DNA of 64,000 bases from Pomphorhynchus laevis (Eukaryota; Acanthocephala; Palaeacanthocephala; Echinorhynchida; Pomphorhynchidae), in contig WNNJ02002827.1 in the NCBI GenBank assembly GCA_012934845.2, positions 124,001 to 188,000 of the forward strand. The letters are read 5' to 3'. The position numbers were made by a program, and so were the translations under genes. The notes beneath the pieces were generated by a model, which searched no databases, was not told where the DNA came from, and saw only the letters and a program-made list of their open reading frames with translations. Of this stretch, positions 31,966-43,199 are shown piece after piece; position 1 is the first letter of the stretch; every line of letters starts with the position of its first letter.

Positions 31966-32689
31966 ATATATTTTACTATTTTCTGCTTGATGTTATTTTT
32001 ATAGTAACCTAGTTTAAAATATGTATCTATTAAATTATTTAAATGATTTTGAAGAAAGCCAATATCATTACATATTGTTGCAATTCTTAAAATTTTATTA
32101 TTTAATGTATTGTATTTAATATTATATGGATGGATGTATATATATTATTATATAATAATATATATAAATTATATAATATATATAATATTATTATTAAATA
32201 ATATATATATTATTTGTATGTATGAATGCTAATGCAAAAATATGTTTCTTGTATATTCAATATAACAATTAAAACAATTATTAATCATTATATTTAAATT
32301 ATTTATTAAACATTTTCGCATGCGCATTCATGGATAACTTATAATATTAATAATATTATTTTTAATAATATTAAAAATACGTTCCTTGTAAATTTAAATA
32401 TGCCATATTTACGATATAAATTAAAGGTAGTTCTTTAACGTTAAATCTTCTATCTTTTGAAATATTTTTAAACAAAATATATTTTAAATACGATCGATGA
32501 AACTAGCAGTACAAATATTCCATTTTTGACGAAAAGACTAATTATTTTGTAAACATTTAGTGTCTGAAAATTCTCCAAGCGTTGAAAATAAATTTCCACA
32601 AATTCCCTATTTGCTGTGGAGTACATATGTTTTTTCGAATTGCTACAAAAGATGCGGCAGTGAAAAATTGATTATTTACTAAATTATTT
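31966..32689. other. AT-rich spacer, no gene seen
   Basis: Very AT-rich; TA-type microsatellite at about 32140-32215. No frame of family character, no RNA gene recognised. Confidence 0.5.
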
Positions 32690-32762
32690 TGGAGATGCTG
32701 GGTATCGATCCCAGTACCTCCCGCATGCTAAGCGGGCGCTCTACCATCTGAGCTACATCCCC
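32690..32762 (-). tRNA. tRNA-Ala (anticodon AGC)
   Basis: A complete 73-nt cloverleaf on the minus strand. Acceptor stem GGGGATG pairs with CATCTCC with one G-U; the D arm is TAGCTCAGATGGTAGAGC (box A); the anticodon arm CCGCT-TAGCATG-CGG has AGC at the anticodon; the T arm has GGGATCGATACCC (box B type). The discriminator base is A. CCA is not encoded, as expected in eukaryotes. Sequence follows the eukaryotic tRNA-Ala consensus closely and no introns are present. Downstream on the minus strand are AT-rich bases (AAAATAATTT) that could end Pol III transcription. Confidence 0.96.
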
Positions 32763-32919
32763 ATGTCAATGAAGATTATAGTTTAAAATAATGTCAATAC
32801 AAATAAAAGATTATAACAGCAAAGCTCAAGACAAACGTCTCGATAAAGAGTTATAAAATGATCAAAAAGCTCTGACTAAAAGGCGAAAATCAACACAAGA
32901 TAGTTCTTCAATCCTTAAA

Positions 32920-33265
32920 TATGCGTAGCCTCGGCAATAGCAGCTGGCATATTGTTCCATTGCTTGACAATTCGATTTCTTATGTTACTTCGTTTACGTA
33001 TCGATCCCAATTTGTGTCAGTTTTAGCTTGTGTCCTCGTAAATTGTCATTAGGATAAAGTTAGATAGATGGTGTAAAACGTACTTAAGATAGTGTCATGT
33101 CATACACACTAGCATGGAATCTGCCTTAATTAAGGGCGTCTCAACATCAAATACGCATATAACGTATAGTCTCTATGGATATGGTATTTCTCGAATAGAA
33201 GAAACAAGGCGACTGACTCTACGGAGAATGCCCTCAATTTGACGCAAATCATCCTTTCATTGAGG
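32920..33265 (-). pseudogene. Decayed LINE C-terminal tail
   Basis: The minus strand shows GILRRVSRLVSSIREIPYP, KADSMLV and, after frame changes, NLRGHKLKLTQIGID and NRIVKQWNNMPAAIAEAT. This is the order R.A.+L...I...PY..RL, R.D......, LRGH..KL and R.V..WN.LP of the APE-type LINE tails at 19430-19681, 43200-43826 and 4284. Frames change at least twice and no RT adjoins. Confidence 0.6.
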
Positions 33266-33372
33266 AAAGACTGCAGATGAAGCATTTGAATTTTTTTAGA
33301 GAATACGACAACTTTTTAGAGAATACATCAACTGCCCTAAGATAGGTATTTATTATGAAAATAGTAAGATCA

Positions 33373-33480
33373 TACACCTCCTCCGTTGACACCTTCTCGA
33401 CACCTGATTCACAGTCTTGTTTTGTTGTAGTCATGTAAGCGTACGCTGGCACGCATTTGCCACGTTAAAATAAATCCTTT
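33373..33480 (+). mobile_element. CR1-like LINE 3' end, heavily 5'-truncated
   Basis: Matches the 3' UTR of the CR1-like LINE at 60064-60110 (read inverted) and 59350-59400: CATGTAAGCGTACGCTGGCA, then CACGCATTTGCCACGTTAAAATAAAT. About 100 bp of the element remain. It faces tail-to-tail with the minus-strand LINE starting at 33485. Confidence 0.75.
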
Positions 33481-33484
33481 TTAA

Positions 33485-34500
33485 ATGAATTACGGGAACG
33501 CAGAGCACAATACGAGAATTGTCGAGAAAAGGAAGGTTGAGAAATAAAGGGGTATGAGAAGTTATAAGGTGAAAAGCAATGATAAGAAGACGAATTTGAA
33601 TACGACAATAAATGGTATGCCAATCAAGAGAAACAAGATAGTTGGGTGTATGATCAAAACTACGAAGACGGAGGAGAACTCGGACGGCAGCGTTGATGAT
33701 GCGTTGTAAAGGAAGAAGAGTGGATTTAGGTGAGTTGGAAAATAGACTAAGACAGTAATCAAGTCTTGAGAAAAGAAGAGAAGATATGAGAGTCATACAA
33801 GAATGGAAATCGATCAATCTACGAACTTGACGGAGATTGCGGAGTATCAAGGTAGATGAGCGTACTTTATCACTAACGAAAGGTTTAAGTGAAAGTCGGT
33901 TGTCGAAATGAAAGCCTAGGAAAACGAGATTATCAACGATAGGAAGAATTGTAGAATTTAATGATACGGAAGGAAGTTCTATGCCGAAGCTTCGAGGTAG
34001 GATCCACATAATTTTAGATTTATCAGGATTCAGAGAAAGGCGAAGGGAAGAAAGATAATTGGAAATTGAGACAAGACAGTCGGAAGCAGAAACACTAAGA
34101 TCATGAATACGATAAGCAGGTGCGTGAGCATAGATGAGAATGTCATCAGCATATTGCATAACATGGAAGTTTAATTTAGGAGAAATCGAAGACAAGTCAC
34201 CGAGAAGAGAGAAAAACATAGGTCCTAATACGGAGACTTGTGGAACACTGGTCGGGATGGATGAAGGATGGGAGAGAGAAGAGTTAGAATAGACGCGAAA
34301 TGTACGGTTTGATAGATATGAAGAAAACCATGATACAGTGGGTTAAGAGAAGCCATAATACTGACGAAGGCGATGTAGAAGAATCGAGTGATCGACGATG
34401 TCAAAAGCAGACGATAGATCAAGAGAAACTATGACACTACATAATTTATGATCGCGCGAGATGAGTAAGTCATTATAAACTTTAAGACAGGCGATATGCT
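33485..34500 (-). mobile_element. CR1-like LINE, subfamily 2, RT and tail part
   Basis: The minus strand 34219-33431 includes LGDLSSISPKLNFHVMQYAD with the palm YADD, LNPDKSKIMWILPR, PIVDNLVFLGFHFDNRLSLK and INAAVRVLLRLRSFDHTPNY, and 34422-34225 gives the part before (SSAFDIVDHS-like in another frame). It is nearer to the element at 52030-55645 than to subfamily 1 at 16470. 5' truncated, with frame changes. Confidence 0.82.
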
Positions 34501-34850
34501 CATTGATATCTATTTTCTCACATTGTTTAACTCGTTCATCCGCAGTCGTTTCTACACTTTACACTGGAGAGTAGCCTCCTTAAGAAACAATCGCTCGACC
34601 TATCCTTTGCTTCTAGCTACCACCCCGTTTCTCTCCTACCTACTCTTTCCAAGCTCTTAGAGCGTGTTATCTAAATGCAGATCAACGTTTATCTCTCTTA
34701 ATCCAATTTGTACCCTCCTTTCCAATCCGCTTTCCGTTATAATCACTACACAGAAATCGTCTGCATGAAAGTTTACAACGGCCCACTAATTTCTCGTGCC
34801 AAGGCTCTGTATAGTTTTGAATAGTTGATACCGATCAATTATTGAGAAAT
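34500..34850 (+). mobile_element. CR1-like LINE, subfamily 1 fragment, left of MITE
   Basis: Decayed plus-strand RT sequence corresponding to the FNSSIRS, LLKKQSLD and SYRPISLLPTLSKLLE region of the 16470-19434 LINE, here with many changes. It ends at CTCTGTATAGT and resumes after the foldback element at 35022, giving one LINE copy split by the MITE. Confidence 0.72.
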
Positions 34851-35016
34851 AATTATTGAAGCTGGATCAAACGAAAGAAGAAATTATTTTTGATATTTCG
34901 CTAAATACTGTTAGCATCTTTAGAAAATTACAATTTTAATTTTCTGAAGATGCTAATAGCAGTTAGCGAAATATAAAAAAAATTCTTTTTTCCTTTAATC
35001 TATCTCCAATAATAAT
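34851..35016. mobile_element. Foldback MITE, copy 1
   Basis: About 165 bp made almost wholly of two inverted arms of about 75 bp around a few central bases (TTTTAATTTT). Left arm starts ATTATTGAAGCTGG and contains GATATTTCGCTAA and GTTAGCATCTTTAGAAAA; the right arm contains TTTCTGAAGATGCTAATAGC and TTAGCGAAATAT and ends CTCCAATAAT. It sits inside a CR1-like LINE. The second copy is at 38876-39053. No transposase is seen. Confidence 0.8.
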
Positions 35017-35021
35017 AGCTA

Positions 35022-35635
35022 TATATAGTGTTCTCATGTCCCTCGACCTCTCCTTCGCTTTCGACATCGTCGACTACTTCATCCTAATTTTTCGCCTTCG
35101 TTATGATTACGGATTTTCTTCCTTATCCGTAGCATTGTTTGACTCATATCTATTCGACTGTTCTTTTCGCGTCTGTTCTAATTTATCATCCTCCCCTCCC
35201 ATCCCTAATTTTTGCGGGGTCCCACAAGGTTCAGTCCTAGGTCCCCTGCTTTTCTCTCTTCTGCTTGGCGATCTATCTCCGTTTATCAAACCTTACTCCT
35301 TTAAGGTCATGCAATATTCCGATGACATTCTAATCTATGCTCATGCACCCGCACATCGCATACACGATATCGGCATTTCTGCCTCCAACTGTCTTTCTTC
35401 TATCTACAAACGTCTCTCCAATCTCCATCTCGTTCTAAACTCCAGAAAGTCCAAAATAATGTGGATCATCCCCCGTAAACCAAACATATCTCCTCCCACT
35501 GTCTATTTTGCCTCATAGATCATCCCCATTGTCCACAATATCACTTTCTTATGCTTCCATTTCGATGATCACCTTTCCCTTAAACCCTTCGTCCGTGACA
35601 AGGTCCGCGACAAGGTCTTGGAAGTCCCATCAGGT
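35022..35635 (+). mobile_element. CR1-like LINE, subfamily 1 fragment, right of MITE
   Basis: The frame 35036-35518 carries SLDLSFAFDIVDYF, SVLGPLLFSLLLGDLSPFIK and YSDDILIYAHAP, where the palm reads YSDD instead of YADD, plus LNSRKSKIMWIIPRKPN. It is close to 18950-19430. It ends after KPFVRDKV and meets the ubiquilin remnant at about 35680. The changed palm residue and stops mark it as dead. Confidence 0.8.
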
Positions 35636-35679
35636 CTAAGGAACATTGTTCGGGTTACCTTGTCGATGTTGTACTACCA

Positions 35680-36640
35680 TCCCTAAGTAATCATATGGCT
35701 CAAGGACTTATGAGTAATCCTGCATTGCTTAGTTCAATTAAGCTTAACAATCCACAAATGCAAAGAGTGATGAAGCAGAACCGTGAGGTTTCACAATTCT
35801 TTAACAATCCGAATTTTATGCGTCAAAAAATGGAAATGATTCGTAAACCTACAACTATACAGGAAATTACGAGAAACCATGATAGAGCCATGATTAATCT
35901 TGAGAGTTAAACGAGCGGATATAATGTTCGACAGAGAATTTATCGCTATTTTCAAGAACCAATGCTTAATGTGGCACATTAGCAGTTTGGCGATAACCCT
36001 CTGAATACTAATTCTATCTCATCTAGTACAGCTTACAGTAGTCAAGTAGGAAATGAAAATACAAACCCCCTGCCTAACCCGGGGCATCTCAGAATACTAC
36101 ATTTCAAAATAATCGATCTGCATCCATTTTAAATCATTTGCCATTTAATTTAGTCGATTCGTCTAGATCATATGTATCTAATACAAACCGTTTAGAGTCG
36201 TCCTTGCAATCTACATCAAGCGTAAACAGTAATCGGTATTCTACGATGAACCCTCAACAATTACTAGTAGGCGCTGCTGAAAATCCTCGCATGTTAATCG
36301 ACATGTTGCGGGAATCCAGTTTTAACCCAAACATGGACAATTCTATCCGCGATCCTGGTATTCTACTTAATCTGCTTCGTACATATGAATTTATACAGGA
36401 CGAAATACAAAGAGGACAAGTACATCGTGTAATTCATGAGTTTATAAGTCAGTGGTCAATACCTGAAATTCGTGCTCTATACACAAATCCTCGAGCATTG
36501 AGGACGATTGTGCAAATTCTACAAAACCTAATTCGTCTTAGGAACACATCCCCACAAGTATATTCACAGTTGATATCTTCAAATATAAGCGGTTTAGTCG
36601 ATAATCAAATGAATAGTCAACCTATTCATTGGGTTGACTA
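35680..36640 (+). pseudogene. Ubiquilin middle piece (STI1 repeats), no UBL or UBA
   Basis: The frame from 35695 encodes an STI1 pair: MSNPALLSSIKLNNPQMQRV, QNREVSQFFNNPNFMRQKME and a RNHDRAMINLES block that is a ubiquilin hallmark (family: NQDRALSNLES). After a stop the same frame continues with TSGYNVRQRIYRYFQEPMLN (family: GGYNALRRMYTDIQEPMLN), a second stop and QFGDNPL. A shift leads to 36138-36647 with NPQQLLVGAAENPRMLIDML and NPRALRTIVQILQNLI, the second STI1 region. Ubiquilins shuttle ubiquitinated clients to the proteasome. Ends abut a CR1-like LINE and an RTE LINE. The UBA part lies inverted at 31250. Confidence 0.85.
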
Positions 36641-38800
36641 TTGGTGAACCCAATGGTCAACACTCAAGAACGCTTGGTAAACGATGGTCAAAACTCAAGA
36701 ACGCACTATATTCTTCGGCTCATGATATTCTTCCTTATCGCAAAAGTCGTAGGAACGATTGGATAAGTGCAACATCTATAATGATCTCCGAACAAAGAAA
36801 GTTAAGCATGGCTGCAGGAAATAACGTAGAGACGACCACTCTTACTCGCAAATTACGCGCCAGTATACGTCATGATAAAGAGGAATACTGGACAAAACTT
36901 TCAAACCAAGCCCAAAAGGCAGCTAACAATGGTAATGCGCGTAAGTTCTTTGGTTTCATAAGAAGATACTACACACCTACACAGCAGAGTGGAGTCACAG
37001 GGTTGTGGAATATCGATATGTCACATAAAATATTCGAAAAGTCTGCACGGTTAGAACGCTGGAGAGCTCATTTTACAAATCTCTACAAGAGGACAGACAC
37101 TTCAACAAACTCATGTAGTAATGACAAATCCTGGAGTCGCCAAGTATGTACTATGCATACAGAAGTGTTAGAAATCGACGACAACCCCCATCAAGTATTG
37201 AGGTCAGTCAAATAATTAATACACTGAAATGCGGAAAATCTGCGGGACATGATCAAATACATCCAGAATTTCTCAAATATGGTGGTCCTAAAGTTGTCAA
37301 ATATTTGACCGATTTGTTCCAATGTATCTGGAATCACAATCAGGTTCCCATGGACTGGCAAACTTCAGTTATAATTCCAATACTGAAGAAGGGGGATGCT
37401 TCATTATGCTCGAATTATCGACCCATATCTCTCCTACCTGTAGTATATAAAATCATGGAAGGCATAATTCTGAACAGAATTAGGCCGTTACAGCATATTC
37501 AAACAAGAGAAAATCAAGCTGGATTTAGACCAAATCGAGGATGCATTGATCATATATTCACCCTTCGCGTTCTGATGGATGTCCGTCAAGAGTATCAACA
37601 ACCGTTAATATTACTATTTTTGGATTTCGAGTCGGCGTTTGACCAAGTTAATCGACTATTCATCTGGAAGCTCCTCCATACCTTAGGCATTCCTAAACAC
37701 CTGTGTGAACTTATCGGTGCAATGTATGAAAATACTGTGTCAGTCGTGCGCGAATACGGTTGTACTGGAATTCCGTTTCCTGTCAGTACAGGTGTTCGAC
37801 AGGGGGAGTACTATCACCAGAACTATTCAACATTCTCATCGATCATCTCCTATGGGAAACGCTCGACCTGCACAGTGAAGGTATACGCCTGCATCCGAGC
37901 AATATGCTGCTTTCTGATCTGACGTACGCGGATGATGTAGTCGTACTGTCAGAATCATTTGAGGATGCGCAACGTACAGCAACCCGCATAGGCGAGACAG
38001 CAAAGAAATATGGGTTATTCCTTAACTTACCGAAATGTAAACTACTCGCCATAAACTCCCCTCCGTGCTCAGTTATTATTGATGGTATAACTATTGAACA
38101 ATTACAATCTTTCACCTATCTTGGATCAGTGTTTTCCGTAGACCGCCGATGTGACTACGACATTCGAAGCCGGATAATAAAGGCTGGTTTCGCCTTTTCG
38201 CGTCTAAACTCCCTCTGGCGTGATAATAATGTATCTATTAAAACAAAGATCCGAACATATTCGTCTATTGTTCGTCCAGTACTACTGTATGGATCCGAGT
38301 GCTGGCCTGAAAAACTTACAACAAATAATCAACTTGCTGTTTTTGAGCGACGATGTCTACGTAGAATTGCAAAAGTCAATCCACTCGATCATGTATCAAA
38401 CGCAGAAGTGTATTCTCAATGTTCACTCGACGTCTCCGTGTCTGATTTGATTCGGAAAAATAGACTGCGCTATCTTGGCCATGTACTTCGGATGCAAAGA
38501 GATAGACTCCCAAAGTTATCTCTGTACTTGGACCCGGAAGAATCCTGGCGACGCCCCAGAGGCGGTGTTCGTAAGAATCTAAAGAGAACGATCGAAGACG
38601 ATGCCAAGAAAATACTATTCAGCTACTCGAACATTGGCTGGCGGAGATTTAAAAGAAGATGGAGACAAGAACTGGAAATGGTGGCTCAGAATCGATTGTC
38701 CTGGACTCATTTTGCTACTTCACTTTGATTTGACTTTATTTTCGTCTTCTTGATGTTGTAACTCACGATCTGTAAGGTCTAGTGGTTTAATAATAATAAT
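36641..38800 (+). mobile_element. RTE-type LINE, 5'-truncated, one main frameshift
   Basis: The frame 36634-37215 holds the linker after the endonuclease; 37146-37922 the RT fingers and palm start (GHDQIHPEFLK, VIIPILKKGD, NYRPISLLPVVYKI, GFRPNRGCIDHIF, LFLDFESAFDQVNR); after a shift near 37800 the frame 37760-38728 gives LSPELFNIL, the catalytic TYADDVVVL, YLGSVFS and the tail YGSECW, R.LGHVLRM, RRPRGGVRK and W..R..W. This order is that of RTE LINEs. The 3' UTR ends in (AAT)n at about 38788-38806, the usual RTE-type microsatellite. The endonuclease is missing. Confidence 0.85.
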
Positions 38801-38875
38801 AATTTAATGGATACATATTTTATAATAGGTTACTATAAAAATTTCTTGAAATAATTATTTATTAATAAAATAAGT

Positions 38876-39053
38876 AAATAATTATTGGAGCTTGATCAAA
38901 GAGAAGAGGAATTATTTTTGATATTTCGCTAACTTCTGTTTGAATTTTTAGAAAATTACAATTACAACCTTCAGAAAATTGTAATTTTCTGAAGATGTTA
39001 ATAGAAGTTAGCGAAATATTAAAAGAATTTCCTCTCTTCTTTGAGAGAGAGAC
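38876..39053. mobile_element. Foldback MITE, copy 2
   Basis: Two inverted arms with the same internal motifs as at 34851 (GATATTTCGCTAACTTCTGT on the left; TTCTGAAGATGTTAATAGAA and TTAGCGAAATAT on the right). Its far right end is replaced by the LTR of the Ty3 fossil starting at about 39055. Confidence 0.78.
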
Positions 39054-39054
39054 G

Positions 39055-39124
39055 TAACAAGACAATAGCAATTAAAGGCTTTATTCAATATATCTAAAAA
39101 TACATATAAGTTCATTACAGATCA
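39055..39124 (-). repeat. Probable 3' LTR of the 39-41 kb Ty3 fossil
   Basis: Inferred from position after the integrase tail and purine tract and from the TAGAT...AATAAAGCC motif shared with other LTRs in the window. No second LTR copy is present to confirm its edges. Confidence 0.55.
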
Positions 39125-41236
39125 TTCACCCCGACTACATAATCGGACAAGTATGACGAAACTTTCTTATTTCGCAAGGAACATCTTTGCGCAACTTCCT
39201 TTGATGGACTTGAGTTGATCTCTCTCGCTTCACTTCTTTGTGATTGACAATTTGTCGACTGTTGAACGAGAATTTCCACGTAATGTTTCGAGACTGAGTT
39301 GTCTTCCTATTCTAAAAGAGGATAGACTCTTTCATCTGGTTGTGAGTAGTTCGTATTACTTTGAGTGAGCGGAGGCGTAATGTCATGTTGAACTTGATCT
39401 GGACTGCAGTTTAATGGAGAGTTGCTACTAGGACATCTTGATAAATATCTGGTCAATATCGTATCCTCAGTTCCGTTCTGTCTTTGAACTATAAGATAGT
39501 GGTCGTTTGCATGTATTAACTTTACTTTTTCAACAAGAACTTCGTATTTACTAGTTCGATTGAATCGCTTAACAAATACTTCGTCGGATGAAACTAGCCA
39601 GTCCGGGATACACCTACCGCTTTCATTTTTTCGAGCGAAGTTGAAGAGTCGTGAATGCGGTGCTGTATTTATAGCGATACACAACAGAGATATCACCGCA
39701 TTCAAGGCTTCTCTGAGTACGCTTTGCCAATTCTCAATGCCGAGCGATAAAACATGTAGACGTAGGGTAATTGTTTCCCAAATGACATCATTGTATTTTT
39801 CCACCCGTCCATTTGATGAGTGATGATAAGGAGTCGAATGTGATAGTGATATTCCTTTCTGAGCTAGATACTGACCGATCTGCAATGAAGTGAAGGAAGT
39901 ACCTCGATCCGTGTGAATACAATTAGGTTGTCCGAAAATCGATAATATTTGATCAAGACACTTGATGACTGTAGAAGATGAAGTGTCACTTGTTGCAAAA
40001 GCGAAGGAAACCTCGAGTACTCGTCGATTACAACTAATATGTACTTGTTTCTATTGGTAGTCGGTAGTGGACACTTGAAGTCAATCGAAAGACGTTCGAA
40101 TGGTTGAGTAGATTTAATTAGCGTCCCCATGCGTGGCTTGTAGTATCGAGGTTTGATTTCATGACAACTTTGACAATTGCTTGCTATTGCACGCACTTCG
40201 GAAATAGTATACGGCAAGTTACGAGATTTAACGAAATGCCAAAATCGAGTGATTCATGGATGACACATTTGATTGTCGATTTCTCTGAGCTTCGAAACAT
40301 GAGCAGAGAAATTATTAACAGGACAGCGAGACAATGTGTCTGCAGCAGTATTTTCATTACCTCGTTGGTACACAATATCGAAATGGAATCCGGCGAGCTC
40401 AAGACGCCAGCTCCAATTTGTCGTTTTTAATCTTGCTCCTTGCAGACTTGAAGAATATAAATGACACAGCCCTCTGATCAGTAATAATTGTAAACGATCT
40501 TCCGGAAAGGAAATGGCGCCAAAACCTGACTGATTCTAGAATGGCGAGAGCCTCCTTCTCGATTGCCGCGTATCGTTTTGCATTCTTATCCACGGTTAGC
40601 GAGACAAAAAGCAACTGGTTTATTGCTTTGTGATAGTGTTGCACCTATGGCATAGTCAGAAGCGTCAGACTCGAGAGTAAAGGGCGCAGTAAAATCGATG
40701 GCAGAAAGAGCGGCTATCGATAGGCGCTGTTTGAGTAATTCGAAGGCATGATGAGCATCTGTCGATAAAGAGAACTTCGAGTTTGCTAAGGGTTGAACGA
40801 TTTTCGAAAAGACATTTAATCCATCTCGAGTAATGAGTGAATATACCGATTACTTGTTTCAGCTGAGGAGGGTTCTTAGGTTCGGACAGTTTCATTAAAG
40901 GTCGTACTCGATCTTGATCAGGTGCTATTTGACCTTTATAAATGTAATAGCCCGCGAAGTATATATGTTTACTGCCAGAGACACACTTATCGTTGTTCAA
41001 ATGCAAGTTGTATTCAATTGTCACTTGCCTGAAGCGATTCAAATTGCGCTCGTGATCTTCGACTGTCTTGCCACCAACGACTACATCATCCAAATAGCAG
41101 AATGTGTTCTCAAGATTTTCCTTTTGGATGATTTGAGACATAATACGCTGGAAAGCCGCGACAGCGTTCCTTAAACCAAAATGCATTCGTTTGAACTGGA
41201 ATAACTGACCGGAAGCTTGTAGGAAATCTGGAAGAC
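39055..41236 (-). mobile_element. Ty3/gypsy fossil, mag-like, minus strand
   Basis: A broken element: minus-strand RT (FGLRNAVAAFQRIM, YLDDVVVGGKT), RNase H (YAAIEKEALAILESVRFWRHFL), integrase H2C2 and core (LSIDFKCPLP, VVIDEYSRFPS), then a 3' LTR of about 70 bp at 39055-39124 preceded on the minus strand by a purine-rich GTCGGGGTGAA. Its LTR has the TTTTAGATATATTGAATAAA pattern that parallels the LTRs at 2405 and 10096. The 5' part (gag, protease, LTR) is missing; it is cut at 41236 next to an RT-nuclease element. Several breaks; older than the inner Ty3 element. Confidence 0.82.
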
Positions 41237-42665
41237 TTGATGCACGACTCGGAAGCAATAAAGAGTACGGGTTCTAATATTGGTCTCTCACTTAATGGAC
41301 CGAAGTATGAGGTCACCTCTTACGACACAGCTTTCGTAGAGCGATTATCTGGAAGTCTTTTAGGCGCCACCTGGGTTGAAACCGCCGATGCTACACTACT
41401 CGGTTCTAGCATCGGAAATCAAGAGGCGATTGATGATGTCCTATCATCTAAAGTGTCTTACCTCAAGCGAATGAACGAGCGCCTTAGTTCGGTCTGCTCA
41501 CATACAGCATTTTTTCTGCTCCGAAATTGCCTATCTGCTCCAAAGCTCTCCTATGTTCTACGCACCGCTCCATGTGGATTCAGCAAACATCTCGCTCGTT
41601 ACGATTTAACCTTCCGAAACACTTTGGAAAAATTGCTGAACGTAGCCTTGAACTACACCATCTGGAAACAAGATACGCTCCCAGTTAACCTTGGATGTCT
41701 GGGAATTTCTTCGACGAGTATATCTCGGTCGCGGCGTATATTTTTTCCTACAACGCATCGATCGGAGTGGTAGCTGACCTGATCCAATGTTAACTACATT
41801 CCACCTCTTCGCCAGTTCAACTGATTTGCGTCAACACCTGGACATCTGGAGCTCGTTCACGCTCAGTAATCGAGATCCAATACCTTCTAAAACTCAACGG
41901 GAATGGAGTGATTCCATAGACAACACAAGATATTCCAACCTGCTTTCAAACGCAACTGACACTACAACAAAGTCCCGACTGATAAGTGTGGCGGCGCCTG
42001 TACAGGTGCGTTTCTCCAGTCAGTCCCTGCTCTATCAGTCGGTTCAAGAATGAATATGATACATTCCGTATCGCTTGAGCTTTACGTCTCGGAACTCCGG
42101 TTTGCCAACCTCACACATGTCGCTGCGTAACCCAAATAGACTCACTAGGCACTCATGGCCTCAGTTGTTTACGTTTCGCAGTGGTCGATTTATCAGGTAC
42201 TCTGGTTAATTTAATTATTCTGGAGGATCTTAAAAAGGTCCAAATCCCAAGTCGTCTAGAACCTCCAGGGTTGTTCTGTTCTGATGGCAAACGCCAAGAC
42301 GGCGTTACAATGGTCCCATTGGACTGCGGCACAAATTCGCATATTGGGACTTCACATGCGTGGACCCGCTAGCTCCCAGTCACCATGCGACATATCTAGT
42401 AGGAGCTGGATCAGTAGCTACGGAAGCTGAAGGAAGAAAGAGAATAAAGTACGAGGGAATTTCAGCACTAGAGATTGATTTCATTCCCATAGCCATCGAA
42501 ACCACAATGGGCAAGGAAGCATCTAACTTTTCCGATAGCCCATCAAAAAGCTTCGCCGATTTGTAGACGACTCGCAGGATGGATCCTTCCTAATGCAATG
42601 CATACGTACAGACATACAAATTGGCAATGGTACATCAGTTCTGGCCTCGCTTACAGAACACTGAA
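41237..42665 (+). pseudogene. RT-nuclease element of a second type, 3' part
   Basis: The frame 41237-41773 encodes the RT thumb side: NIGLSLNGPKYEVTSYD, LLGSSIGNQEAIDDVL, LSAPKLSYVLRTAPC and the hallmark TLPVNLGCLGISSTSIS (family: LPVRLGGLGIRSA). Later frames give the nuclease: EPPGLFCSDGKRQDGVTMVP, then MDPLAPSHHATYLVGAGSVA, EAEGRKRIKYEGIS and FIPIAIETTMG, as in the family order KRPDG.T..PW, DTLAPSH, AE..K..KY and F.P.AVET. The RT palm is missing. It differs from the RLE elements at 44047 in every block, so it is another lineage of RT with PD-(D/E)XK-like nuclease. Three or more frame changes are present. Confidence 0.75.
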
Positions 42666-43165
42666 TACAATTGAACGCCTACACTACAAAGATATAAAGT
42701 TATTCATTTTGCTTGCACATTATTGTAATTTTCTGAAACTTTGTCACGATATAAACAAATGTCATTAAAAATTCGTTATAAAATTTTAACATAAAATTTT
42801 ATTGCTTTCAGAAACAATCATGGGAAAAGTTATGTCAACGTTAAAAATTTTATTAACGTCCGTTTTGAAAAGTTTTAATTCTTAGTAACAGTAATGAATG
42901 GTCTAAAGTTAACTTTAAGAAGAGAAGGAACTATTATGGTCATTACAAGTCCTTAATCCTACAATTAATCATTAACTGTAAATTTTAATGTTTACTCAGA
43001 AACTTTAAGAAAATTTGATTTTATGGTAATAAGTTTTATTCTTATAGTTTATAAAACTATTTAAAAAACTCATAAATTACTTTTAAACGAAAAGTTATTT
43101 TCTGAAGGAAAGATCTGTATTCGGAGATCATGAAGTGGCATATGATCTTCACGACTGAAGCTGGG
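42666..43165. other. AT-rich spacer, no gene seen
   Basis: Only AT-rich sequence; a weak match to the dispersed repeat (AGAGAAGGAACTATTATGG at about 42922) is not enough to call a copy. Confidence 0.45.
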
Positions 43166-43199
43166 ATGATTGTTATGCTGTCAAAATATACAAAGAAAA

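Noticed and set aside
42908-42960. Another copy of the dispersed AT-rich repeat
   Set aside because: Only AGAGAAGGAACTATTATGG resembles the core; the downstream motifs are not present.
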